A stretch of DNA of 6,639 bases from JBGPIK01 sp041484845 (lineage in GTDB: Bacteria; Desulfobacterota; Binatia; UBA9968). Where the stretch lies: the NCBI GenBank assembly GCA_041484845.1, contig JBGPIK010000379.1:1-6639 (forward strand), given 5' to 3'. The notes under the pieces are model-generated. The model did no database searches, was not told the DNA's origin, and saw nothing but the letters and a program-made list of their open reading frames with translations. Below, one piece after another: positions 1 to 6,194 of this stretch. The translations under genes were made by a program, and so were the position numbers. How positions within the stretch are numbered: the first letter of the stretch is position 1; the number at the start of each line of letters is the position of its first letter.

Positions 1-575
1 GGCCAGCGCGGGCAGGGAATGAATATCCCGTCCGCCTCCCGGGCCTTACCGTAGAGCCGCTTGGCGATTTTGTAGGACGCGTGCACCGGCAGGTCGGTGA
101 GTTGGGCGTTTTTCCGTACTCCATAGCCGGCGATCTGCAGCACTTCGAAACCGGAAGCTTCAAGAGTGCGCTTCAATCGTTGATTGATCTCGTCCTCGTA
201 GGGCGTGCCGACGACCACTTTCTTTACGTTCATGGCCTTCAAAGCTTCGATTTCTGCGGTCAAACCCGCGGCCACGGGCACGCCGAATTTGTCCGTCAAT
301 CGCTGACCCATCTGGCGATCGCTACCCAAGCCCAGTCTGGTAAAAAGTGGCGAACCACTGAAAATAATCGAGTCGCAATGGTTCTCCACCAGATCTTCCA
401 CCGCTTCTTCTATGCGCTGCAGCTGCTGTTCGAAATCGGTATCGACGAGCTGGCGTACGGTCCCCGTCGTGTTCAAGATCATGAAGCCTTCACGAAACAT
501 CTTGTAGAACTCATAGACCAAAGTATCGCCACGTGAGGGCGCCACATGGCCGATGCGAGCGCGCCATCCATACAT
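1..575 (-). CDS. Asp/Glu racemase-superfamily protein, arylmalonate decarboxylase / maleate isomerase-like (C-terminus cut by window edge)
   Basis: Only the first 191 codons lie in the window; the gene runs off position 1. The protein opens MYGWRARIGHVAPSRGDTLV, an N-terminus I associate with proteins annotated as maleate cis-trans isomerase or Asp/Glu racemase. This superfamily uses one or two cysteines in a pseudo-symmetric site to isomerise, racemise or decarboxylate small acids in the cytoplasm. Landmarks are SGSPLF (73-78), where two-cysteine members carry the first cysteine; TPYEDE (124-129) with a conserved tyrosine at 126; and IPCPRW (186-191) with Cys188, the expected second cysteine. 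Gly74/Ser75 with a single Cys188 resembles the arylmalonate decarboxylase arrangement more than the two-cysteine isomerases. The start at 575 is set by AGGAGG at 584-589, eight bases upstream. It lies 129 bases downstream of the amidohydrolase and may be cotranscribed with it. The family is confident; the substrate is unknown. Confidence 0.88.
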   Translation of the reverse strand, partial: MYGWRARIGHVAPSRGDTLVYEFYKMFREGFMILNTTGTVRQLVDTDFEQQLQRIEEAVEDLVENHCDSIIFSGSPLFTRLGLGSDRQMGQRLTDKFGVPVAAGLTAEIEALKAMNVKKVVVGTPYEDEINQRLKRTLEASGFEVLQIAGYGVRKNAQLTDLPVHASYKIAKRLYGKAREADGIFIPCPRW

Positions 576-583
576 CCGTTAGT

Positions 584-589
584 CCTCCT
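584..589 (-). promoter_or_regulatory. Ribosome binding site of the arylmalonate decarboxylase-like gene
   Basis: Perfect AGGAGG on the minus strand, eight bases before the ATG at 575-573. It fixes that start and indicates efficient independent initiation. Confidence 0.85.
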
Positions 590-647
590 TATTTGTTTCG
601 ATTGACCGCATCCTATCCATTTGCCGGAGCGCTACCACTTTCTGATA

Positions 648-683
648 GTTCAAGCTGTTCAAATCGATCAAAAAGTTCAAATC
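648..683 (-). repeat. Four tandem 9-base units in the leader of the arylmalonate decarboxylase-like gene
   Basis: Read on the plus strand, four consecutive 9-mers are GTTCAAGCT, GTTCAAATC, GATCAAAAA and GTTCAAATC (648-656, 657-665, 666-674, 675-683). Units two and four are identical and unit three is degenerate. On the transcribed minus strand the unit reads GATTTGAAC. The array sits between the amidohydrolase stop (705) and the next ribosome binding site (589), so it is non-coding. Regularly phased short direct repeats can be binding sites for a regulator, but I recognise no known operator here. I see no convincing sigma70 promoter around it. The repetition is plain in the sequence; any function is inference. 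Confidence 0.5.
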
Positions 684-704
684 GTATTCAATATCACGGC
701 AGCG

Positions 705-1581
705 TCACGGTGCCGGCCAGCCGTAAAGTCGGGCCGGGTTGTCGGCCAGAATGAGCCGGCGATCCTTATTCTTCCGGAACAGCGGCGAGCAGAAAATCGA
801 GTAGATCCGCGTCATTGGGAGTGGGCACGCCAATTCCCGCGTGGGGCCAATTGCTGCCCCAGATAACGCGATCCGCACGCGATTGGACAAGCGTGCCCAC
901 GATCGGCAGCATGTCGGAATAATGCGGCGGACCTTCCTGAGACCTTTGATAAAAGCTGTAGAGATTGATCCACGCGTATTCTTCCTCTCTTAGCACGCGC
1001 AGCAGTTCCTTGAATTTAACATGGCTATGATCGCTAGGTTCCGCGTGTCCGACGTGATCGAAGACGTATGGCATCTTGAGTCTTTTGAGAAGTGGCACCG
1101 CGTCCACGGTTTCGGCCAGCGACTGTGACATGACTTCAACGTGCCAGCCGAGATCTCGGACGCGCTCCGCCATTTTACAGGAATCTTCAAACGAAAGACC
1201 GCCTTTGCCATCGCTCTTGATGCGAAACCCGGTAAAGCCGCTTTCCTTCAGACGAACGAGCTCTGCATCGGTGATGAATGGATTTAAAAGCGCGAGAGCT
1301 TTAAAACCGCCGTTCATCATCGCTAGAGCGTCCATCGTTACCTGGTTGCGCGTCCCGTTGGCGCTGCCGGTTACAATTACGGCGCGCTCTAAACCAAGGG
1401 TGCGATGAACTTTTAGGTAATCGTCCAACGTCGAATGCGGGTCGGGATCGTAGTTACGCTCCGGCGCAAGGGGATAAGTGTGCGGTGGTCCGTACACATG
1501 GAGATGCGTATCGCACGCTCCCGGCGGCGCAGTTAGCTTTGGCCGTCGAGTATTGGGCTCCGGTGGTCGGACGGGTCTCAT
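705..1581 (-). pseudogene. Amidohydrolase (2-pyrone-4,6-dicarboxylate lactonase-like, COG3618 type) with a C-terminal frameshift
   Basis: TIM-barrel metal-dependent hydrolase of the amidohydrolase superfamily, closest in style to LigI-like lactonases that open 2-pyrone-4,6-dicarboxylate and related lactones. The main frame gives 271 residues: GACDTHLHVYGP (21-32) with the HxH metal motif at His26/His28, TGFRIKSDG (117-125), FDHVGH (174-179) with His176, and IWGSNWPH (240-247). The frame stops at TAA (768-766) just after AAVPEE. The missing family-typical tail, KDRRLILADNPARLYGWPAP, follows at once in another frame and ends with TGA at 707-705. Dropping the single T at 768 joins the two parts with the spacing expected for the family. 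This is a recent lesion or a sequence error, since the rest is well preserved. Asn244 sits where many relatives have the catalytic Asp. No clear ribosome binding site precedes the ATG at 1581, but the N-terminus has the expected length. Confidence 0.85.
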
Positions 1582-1772
1582 GATAGAATAGCTGCGCGCG
1601 CGATTACGACCTTAATCTAATGCAAGAAGCGACGAAATAGCTAGTGATTCCGCGAGCGGTTTTCGGCGCGCTTGTTGCGCATGCGGCGAACAGCGGATGT
1701 GCGGATTGTATCGTTTTGTGCCGCATTGGCTAGAATTCTCCCAACCAGTCACGCCCAAGGCTGTAATTTATA

Positions 1773-1801
1773 TTGACAGAATAGCGACAATGGCGGAAAA
1801 T
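1773..1801 (+). promoter_or_regulatory. Candidate sigma70 promoter of pal
   Basis: A perfect -35 hexamer TTGACA (1773-1778) is followed after 17 bases by GAAAAT (1796-1801), which matches four of six positions of the -10 consensus. Transcription would begin near 1808 and give a leader of about 30 bases containing the ribosome binding site. A second possible -10, TAGAAT at 1731-1736, lies upstream but has only a weak -35 at a poor distance. The assignment is by consensus match only. Confidence 0.5.
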
Positions 1802-1828
1802 CTTTAAGCGTTTGGGGATTCGCTTCTG

Positions 1829-1835
1829 AAGGAGG
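1829..1835 (+). promoter_or_regulatory. Ribosome binding site of pal
   Basis: AAGGAGG ends four bases before the ATG at 1840. The spacing is slightly short but workable. It supports this start, which also yields a complete lipoprotein signal peptide. Confidence 0.8.
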
Positions 1836-1839
1836 CCAA

Positions 1840-2415
1840 ATGATACGAAAAGCAGGGAAGTTATTCGTAAGTTCGACTTTGCTGAGTTTTTTAATCGGTT
1901 GCGCGCCGCCGCTGAACCCGCCGCCGCCCAAATGGACGGTGGAGAATCCGAACGCGACATCTGGAACCGGACAAAAGCCGGCGCAAACAGCACGCGAAAC
2001 GAAACCGGACACGGCCAGCACTTCGAGTTTAGATGCTTTGCGCAGTGGCCAGAGTACCGCCGGTTCCGGTCCGCTGAAAGATGCATTCTTCGCGTTTGAC
2101 CGGGCGGAGCTTTCCGAGGAGGCCCGCGCGGTGCTCAAAGCCGATAGCGAATGGCTCAAGGCGAATCCTTCGGCCCGCGTGCAGATTGAGGGACACTGCG
2201 ATGAGCGCGGCGCTGAAGATTACAACATGGCCCTGGGCGCAAAACGCGCGCAGGCTGCGATGGATTACCTTGCCACCCTTGGTATAACCGCGAGTAGAAT
2301 GTCTACTGTCAGTTTTGGCGAGGAAGTTCCAGTATGCAGGGAGCACACCGAAGAGTGTTGGGCAAAGAACCGGCGCGCTCGGTTTGTTGTTGCCTCGGGA
2401 AAACCTGCTTCATAG
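1840..2415 (+). CDS. pal: Peptidoglycan-associated lipoprotein Pal (OmpA-like C-terminal domain)
   Basis: Outer-membrane lipoprotein that anchors the envelope to peptidoglycan and works with the Tol system. The 191-residue length is typical. A lipoprotein signal peptide (1-20: basic start, then a hydrophobic stretch) ends in the lipobox LIGC, making Cys21 the lipidated residue. Ala at the following position fits outer-membrane sorting. A Pro/Thr/Ser-rich linker follows (about 22-78). The OmpA-like domain (about 80-185) contains FFAFDRAEL, IEGHCDERG (116-124) and LGAKRAQ (132-138), with Asp121 and Arg136 as the expected diaminopimelate-binding residues, and ends with AKNRRARFVV (175-184). Cys166 and Cys173 (PVCREHTEECW) form a pair I associate with Pal from deltaproteobacterial-type lineages rather than enterics. 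It appears monocistronic, with its own promoter and terminator; no tolB or cpoB adjoins it. The Pal call is confident; whether it is the primary copy is unknown. Confidence 0.93.
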   Translation: MIRKAGKLFVSSTLLSFLIGCAPPLNPPPPKWTVENPNATSGTGQKPAQTARETKPDTASTSSLDALRSGQSTAGSGPLKDAFFAFDRAELSEEARAVLKADSEWLKANPSARVQIEGHCDERGAEDYNMALGAKRAQAAMDYLATLGITASRMSTVSFGEEVPVCREHTEECWAKNRRARFVVASGKPAS

Positions 2416-2504
2416 TCGGGAGGCGGTCTGTCAAGACCACAAAAATAAATTTGTTGATGGGCAACTGAAGACTCAAGGTTTCTTCGGCCATTTGCATCAG
2501 CGAT
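2416..2504 (+). other. 3' untranslated region of pal with a small hairpin
   Basis: Non-coding stretch between the pal stop and its terminator. GGTCT (2425-2429) and AGACC (2434-2438) form a 5-bp stem around GTCA, followed by an A-rich rather than T-rich stretch, so it is not a terminator by itself. I see no ORF with a convincing start. Confidence 0.35.
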
Positions 2505-2540
2505 AAAAGCCCGGGCGTCGTCTACCGGGCTTTTGTATTT
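2505..2540 (+). terminator. Intrinsic terminator downstream of pal
   Basis: Perfect 10-bp inverted repeat: AAAAGCCCGG (2505-2514) pairs with CCGGGCTTTT (2525-2534) across a 10-base loop. The GC-rich core is followed by a T-rich stretch (TTTTGTATTT). The flanking A and T runs could also let it act on the other strand, but no minus-strand gene ends here. It closes the pal unit about 90 bases after the stop. Confidence 0.9.
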
Positions 2541-2849
2541 TCAGCGATAATCAAACGTTACGAAGCATCGAGGTTTAGGCTCGGCAGGGTGCAACGTAAT
2601 CCCCATCAAACATAGGGCGAACGATTCACGTTAGCGCAAGTACATTTTTGATCTTTTGTGAAACCCGGCAATGCCTCTCGAATTCACTACACTCCTTCAA
2701 ATACCTTGGTACACCGCTTGCGGAAGCATGTGCATCACCAAGACTATTCTTCCACGGCCTCGGAGGAAACATTTATAGTCCTCGCGGCAACCGCCGCGCC
2801 GCAACCGTGACCGCTGCACGCGCCTGCGCAAGGCTTATCGGAGCGTCTT
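2541..2849. other. Intergenic region upstream of the hypothetical gene; no gene seen
   Basis: I find no ORF here with a believable start or recognisable product on either strand. The strongest structure is a perfect 6-bp GC hairpin, CGCGGC (2783-2788) with GCCGCG (2793-2798) around AACC, some 50 bases before the next start codon. TATAGT at 2774-2779 resembles a -10 hexamer, but the sequence at the -35 distance matches poorly, so I do not call a promoter. Confidence 0.5.
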
Positions 2850-3251
2850 ATGAGTGATAAAAACGAAATTTTAGACTTGACCGACATTTTAGACTTGCAG
2901 GAATACCGAGGCTGCGGGATTCGCGCACTTTCGTATAAAACCGGTGCCAACGAGTGGGTGCCGGAAGCCTGTTTCTGGTTGCGCACCCGTCATGGCTTGC
3001 GGCGGCTGTGGATTGCGAGCTTTGCGCACTGCTTTGCCCGTGCTGATCTCACATTCGCAAAAAAAATCGACGCCGACAACTGGGCGTTTCGACTGGCTCA
3101 AGAACTCATTGATAAAACGCTGCCGGAATTCACCGATTTCATGGCAAAAGCCGCCGTCCCGCAAAAAAGCTACATGGCCAAGGTTATACAAATTGTCCGA
3201 CGGCCGCTCTCCGCCATTCACGTTGTAAAAGAGTCCAAATATCGTAATTAG
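2850..3251 (+). CDS. Hypothetical protein, 133 residues
   Basis: I do not recognise this protein. The ATG at 2850 follows GGAG (2840-2843) by six bases, the frame is open for 133 codons, and the encoded mix of acidic, aromatic and basic residues looks like a real soluble protein. There is no signal peptide and no membrane segment. The N-terminus carries an exact hexad repeat pattern, ILDLTD (7-12) then ILDLQE (13-18), encoded by a 12-base direct repeat ATTTTAGACTTG (2868-2879 and 2886-2897). The middle is rich in aromatic and basic residues (Trp36, Trp43, Trp54, Trp78; RTRHGLRRLW at 45-54), and three scattered cysteines (22, 41, 61) do not form an obvious metal motif. The C-terminal third is basic. 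It stands alone between the pal terminator and the dioxygenase, both on the same strand, so context gives no function. Confidence 0.62.
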   Translation: MSDKNEILDLTDILDLQEYRGCGIRALSYKTGANEWVPEACFWLRTRHGLRRLWIASFAHCFARADLTFAKKIDADNWAFRLAQELIDKTLPEFTDFMAKAAVPQKSYMAKVIQIVRRPLSAIHVVKESKYRN

Positions 3252-3283
3252 ATTATTGTCGTGCTCGTCTGATTTCGGCGCAA

Positions 3284-3300
3284 CCGACGGCTATCGTTGG
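3284..3300 (+). other. Short hairpin after the hypothetical gene
   Basis: CCGACG (3284-3289) pairs with CGTTGG (3295-3300), including one G-T pair, around a 5-base loop, about 30 bases after the stop at 3251. No T tract follows, so intrinsic termination is doubtful. Confidence 0.25.
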
Positions 3301-3361
3301 CGGCAGCTAAACGGAGTCGATCTTCGTCTCAAGGTCGCACTTTCGGATTACGCCTGCCCGT

Positions 3362-3400
3362 TAGGGTGTTCTTGTAAGAAGCAGCTTAGCGTTCACCCTA
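3362..3400 (+). promoter_or_regulatory. Nested inverted repeats upstream of the gentisate dioxygenase gene
   Basis: An outer 7-base inverted repeat, TAGGGTG (3362-3368) and CACCCTA (3394-3400), encloses an inner palindrome TTCTTGTAAGAA (3369-3380) that directly abuts the left arm. It lies about 110 bases before the dioxygenase start, where an operator for a substrate-responsive regulator would be expected. I cannot match it to a named regulator, and I see no strong sigma70 promoter between it and the gene. Confidence 0.35.
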
Positions 3401-3500
3401 CGTAGAGATCCTCGACAGTGCTTGCCATGCTTTTGTATGGAACGCCAAGGGTGTAGGTTGGCTTTGATGTTCATTTCCTTGGGATCTAGCGGCTTTTGAT

Positions 3501-3505
3501 GGAGG
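3501..3505 (+). promoter_or_regulatory. Ribosome binding site that sets the dioxygenase start
   Basis: GGAGG ends five bases before the ATG at 3511. The in-frame TTG (3496) and ATG (3499) just upstream overlap or abut this site and cannot use it, so 3511 is preferred and the product starts MDLEEL. Confidence 0.75.
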
Positions 3506-3510
3506 ACTTT

Positions 3511-4500
3511 ATGGACCTTGAAGAACTCAACCAATGGCTGGCCGAAAGAAATCTGAAGGGGCACTGGGATCATCAGCCCTGGGCCCAGGTTGTACGTTCA
3601 CATCTGTGGAAATGGAACGACATCTACGAGGGGCTCAATTGGTCGGGAAAGCTGATTACGACCGGGGAAGCAGGAAGGCGAACGATTCAACTACGCAATC
3701 CCGGTCTGTCGGCGGGGATGACCAACACTATCCACCTGTCGGTACAGCTGGTAAACCCGGGTGAAATTGCAGCGGCCCATCGACACACGGCGGCGGCCAT
3801 ACGGTTTGTACTCAAAGGCAATGCGAAAGCGTATACGGTCGTCGAAGGCGAACGCCTACCGATGGCCGAGGGAGATTTGATCACCACTCCGAATTGGACT
3901 TGGCACGATCACTTCAACGGCGGCGACGAACCGATTGTGTGGCTCGACGGTTTGGATGTTCGCCTGGTCGGCCATTTTGGCGCCATGATCCAGGAAAATT
4001 TCAAAAAAGAGCAACAACCCATCGAACGCCCGGACAGTTATTCAGCAAAAGTTTTCAATCACGCCCGTCCGACCTGGATCAAGAGTGAATTCACCGCGCC
4101 ACCCTATCGTTACCCATGGGCGGACACTTACGCTAACTTGATGGCATTGAAGGAGAGCGCCGGAGACCCATACGATAGCATTTTGCTCGAGTATGCAAAC
4201 CCGTCGACCGGTGGACATACGCTGCAGACCTTCTCGTGCATGATTCAGCTGCTGCGAGCCAACGAAAAGACACGTTCCCATCGCCACACCAGCACGACGG
4301 TCTACCACGCATTTCGGGGCAAAGGGATGACCAAGGTTTCAGCGAATGAGCTGAAGTGGGATAAGGGCGATATTTTCGTTGTGCCGCCGTGGCAGTACCA
4401 TTCGCACGAGAATAGCACCGACGAAGACGCGATTCTTTTTTCGATTAGTGATCAACCCTCGACCGAAGCCTTGGGGCTTTATCGCGAAGAGGCGGAGTAA
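3511..4500 (+). CDS. Gentisate 1,2-dioxygenase-like bicupin ring-cleavage enzyme
   Basis: Predicted cytoplasmic non-haem Fe(II) dioxygenase that opens gentisate (2,5-dihydroxybenzoate) to maleylpyruvate with O2. The related salicylate and 1-hydroxy-2-naphthoate dioxygenases share the fold, so the substrate is not certain. The 329 residues from the ATG at 3511 fit the family. The N-terminal cupin has AAHRHTAAAIRFV (88-100), with His90 and His92, and TPNWTWHDHF (126-135), where His132 is the likely third iron ligand. WLDGLDVRLV (144-153) follows and is typical of gentisate dioxygenases. The C-terminal cupin has SHRHTSTTVYH (256-266), with His257 and His259, and VVPPWQYHSH (290-299), so metal-ligand residues look retained in both halves. 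The tail SDQPSTEALGLYREE also matches the family. No maleylpyruvate isomerase or fumarylpyruvate hydrolase gene adjoins it. The gene is intact and transcribed alone on this strand, facing the FAD dehydrogenase. Confidence 0.88.
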   Translation: MDLEELNQWLAERNLKGHWDHQPWAQVVRSHLWKWNDIYEGLNWSGKLITTGEAGRRTIQLRNPGLSAGMTNTIHLSVQLVNPGEIAAAHRHTAAAIRFVLKGNAKAYTVVEGERLPMAEGDLITTPNWTWHDHFNGGDEPIVWLDGLDVRLVGHFGAMIQENFKKEQQPIERPDSYSAKVFNHARPTWIKSEFTAPPYRYPWADTYANLMALKESAGDPYDSILLEYANPSTGGHTLQTFSCMIQLLRANEKTRSHRHTSTTVYHAFRGKGMTKVSANELKWDKGDIFVVPPWQYHSHENSTDEDAILFSISDQPSTEALGLYREEAE

Positions 4501-4781
4501 GAGCCCTAGAAATAGCTAGCCCGAATTATTCACGCACATGAGGGCGATCAAGAGGCGAGCCTTCCAGAGCGAGGCAATGGGCCTCTGACTTAGAGCAGCC
4601 TGCAATCTGAGTTTGTGCAGCGAACACCTGAGAAAAACGCGAGCACTGGGCCCAAGCACCAGAAGAAACGGCCTTGAAGCTGTTCGTCTCCGTGCCCCGC
4701 GCTTCCAGGCTCACCTCTCGATCGACGCAGTGTCAGCGTCTTTGCTGCAACCGTGAATAATGCAGGCTAGATTGCGGCGGA
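4501..4781. other. Convergent intergenic spacer
   Basis: Spacer between two genes that end toward each other. It holds weak hairpins only: GAGGC (4571-4575) with GCCTC (4581-4585), and GACGC (4724-4728) with GCGTC (4736-4740), the latter followed by TTT on the plus strand and possibly a weak terminator for the dioxygenase. A minus-strand frame with a GTG start (4714-4526, 62 codons) has no properly spaced ribosome binding site and no recognisable product, so I do not call it a gene. Confidence 0.45.
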
Positions 4782-6182
4782 TCACGGCTTCAGTCGTAGA
4801 GCGTTTTCACCCGCCAACATTCCCGTGACCACCGCCTGCGTCAGACCGCCCGTGTAACCGCCACGGTATCCTCCCATCAGCCCGCCGATCGCATCCCCGG
4901 CAGCGTAAAGCCCGGGAATGGTCTTTTCCTGACCATTCAAAGCCTCACAATGGCCATTCACCAACACGCCGCCCATGGTGAACGTGATGCCGGGAACGAC
5001 CCTTAGCCCATAGAATGACGCGCGCAACGGTTTGGCTTTCCCGGTGCGCGGTACGGCAAGCAAACTGGAAACGTTTGACTCTACGGCGCGATTGTATTGC
5101 TCCAGGGTCGCAGCCAGATTTCCACCGTTGATGCCGATAACGTCCGCTAGTCCTTCGATGCTGTTGTGACAATACAATTCCCCGTCGTTATCGGAAAGCC
5201 AGGGATTGGGTGCGGGCGTTTTCAAATTGGCATCCTGGCCATCGTCTCTCGCGCTTTCCCACGTGGCATGATCAAACATGAGCGTCGCGCCGGTTACGTC
5301 ATTGGAGCGGGCCAGCTCGTTCGCCACGGCGACGTCCCCCCGGCCCTCGTCAACAAAACGATTGCCATTTCGGTCCACAAGCATCCCTTCGTCGACAAAC
5401 GAATCCAACCTTGGATAGGGCCAAAATCGATCATCCGTCAGCGCCTTGCGCGACAATAAATGACCGTAGAAGTATTGGAGATTCACCGCCTTGGCGCCGA
5501 CCTCCAACGCCATGCGCAGCCCATCGCCGGTGCAGCGTTTCGAGCCGCGCAGTTTGCACTGATCGGCATTTCTTCCGATGTAGCGGCGCACCATTTCTTT
5601 GTTGGCACTGAAGCCGCCGGTGGAGAGAATCGTCGATGCGCCGCGAAACTCGACGATCTCATCTCCTTTGAGCGCAACGACGCCGCCAATGTGTTCGAGT
5701 TCATGAATGAGTTTGACGGCCTTAAGATTACTCCGATAACGGCCACCGAGTTGCTCAAATCGAGTTTTCATTGCCGTAAGCGTACGCGTGCCGACATCCT
5801 TCTTATATACCGGGGCGAAGCAGATGGCCGAGCCCGGCTCCAGCCAAATTCGACCCGGCGTCGGTTCCGACAGCGTAACACCGCAGTGAACGAGCCATTC
5901 GACGGCGCGACCGCAGTTTTCCGCCCATCCCTTCACTAAATCGGCGTGCGCCAGTCCTTCAGCCATCACGGATTCATATAATTCGCTCGGTAGCGATCTC
6001 GGATTTCGACCGCCCGCGCGAAAGCTTCCCGATGTCATTAACGTGTTACCGTCGCCAAGCAGGCCGTCGCTTTTGTCGAGCAAAACAACCGCGGCACCCA
6101 TTTCCGCCGCCCGCACGGCGGCGCTGAATCCGGCGATACCGGCGCCGACAACGACCGCGTCACAGGATATCGTGCTCATCAT
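4782..6182 (-). CDS. FAD-dependent dehydrogenase, tricarballylate dehydrogenase / fumarate reductase flavoprotein family
   Basis: FAD-binding oxidoreductase of 466 residues from the FAD_binding_2 family, which includes tricarballylate dehydrogenase TcuA, fumarate reductases and 3-ketosteroid dehydrogenases; these oxidise or reduce a C-C bond in their substrate. The N-terminal Rossmann fold shows VVVGAGIAGFSAA (10-22), with Asp36 closing the second strand. Further family motifs are STGGF (187-191), TGDGLRMA (218-225), RFVDEG (275-280), FTMGGVLVNG (401-410) and PGLYAAGDAIGGLMG (423-437). The position before TMGG, often His in fumarate reductases, is Phe here, and RFVDEG is closer to TcuA-type enzymes; I infer a dehydrogenase on a polycarboxylate-like substrate. 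There is no signal peptide and no haem domain, so it is probably cytoplasmic. Either of two adjacent ATGs (6182, 6179) could be used; GAGGG at 6186-6190 is better spaced for the second. It lies 12 bases after the substrate-binding protein gene, implying one operon. Confidence 0.88.
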   Translation of the reverse strand: MMSTISCDAVVVGAGIAGFSAAVRAAEMGAAVVLLDKSDGLLGDGNTLMTSGSFRAGGRNPRSLPSELYESVMAEGLAHADLVKGWAENCGRAVEWLVHCGVTLSEPTPGRIWLEPGSAICFAPVYKKDVGTRTLTAMKTRFEQLGGRYRSNLKAVKLIHELEHIGGVVALKGDEIVEFRGASTILSTGGFSANKEMVRRYIGRNADQCKLRGSKRCTGDGLRMALEVGAKAVNLQYFYGHLLSRKALTDDRFWPYPRLDSFVDEGMLVDRNGNRFVDEGRGDVAVANELARSNDVTGATLMFDHATWESARDDGQDANLKTPAPNPWLSDNDGELYCHNSIEGLADVIGINGGNLAATLEQYNRAVESNVSSLLAVPRTGKAKPLRASFYGLRVVPGITFTMGGVLVNGHCEALNGQEKTIPGLYAAGDAIGGLMGGYRGGYTGGLTQAVVTGMLAGENALRLKP

Positions 6183-6194
6183 TTTCCCTCGTCC

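Noticed and set aside
81..536. Plus-strand open frame of 151 codons
   Set aside because: It is antisense to the arylmalonate decarboxylase-like gene, which has clear family motifs and a perfect ribosome binding site; the plus-strand product looks like no protein I know.
648..690. GTTCAAATC resembles a tRNA T-loop, suggesting a tRNA gene
   Set aside because: Flanking bases cannot form the 5-bp T-stem, and no acceptor, D or anticodon arms can be drawn.
760..775. Programmed +1 ribosomal frameshift in the amidohydrolase
   Set aside because: The GAA codon before the TAA would have to re-pair poorly on AAT, and there is no slippery site or stimulator like that of the release factor 2 gene. Mutation or sequence error is simpler.
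1634..4519. The 11-mer GAAATAGCTAG occurs at 1634-1644 and again at 4509-4519
   Set aside because: Several exact 11-base matches are expected by chance in a window of this size, and the flanks do not match.
4571..4585. Hairpin GAGGC/GCCTC as a terminator of the dioxygenase gene
   Set aside because: Only five pairs and no T tract on either side.
4526..4714. Minus-strand 62-codon frame in the convergent spacer
   Set aside because: It starts with GTG, its purine-rich stretch abuts the start codon with no spacing, and the product is unrecognised. Kept only as part of the spacer description.
5460..5939. Plus-strand open frame of 159 codons
   Set aside because: It lies wholly antisense to the well-conserved FAD dehydrogenase and has no recognisable domain.
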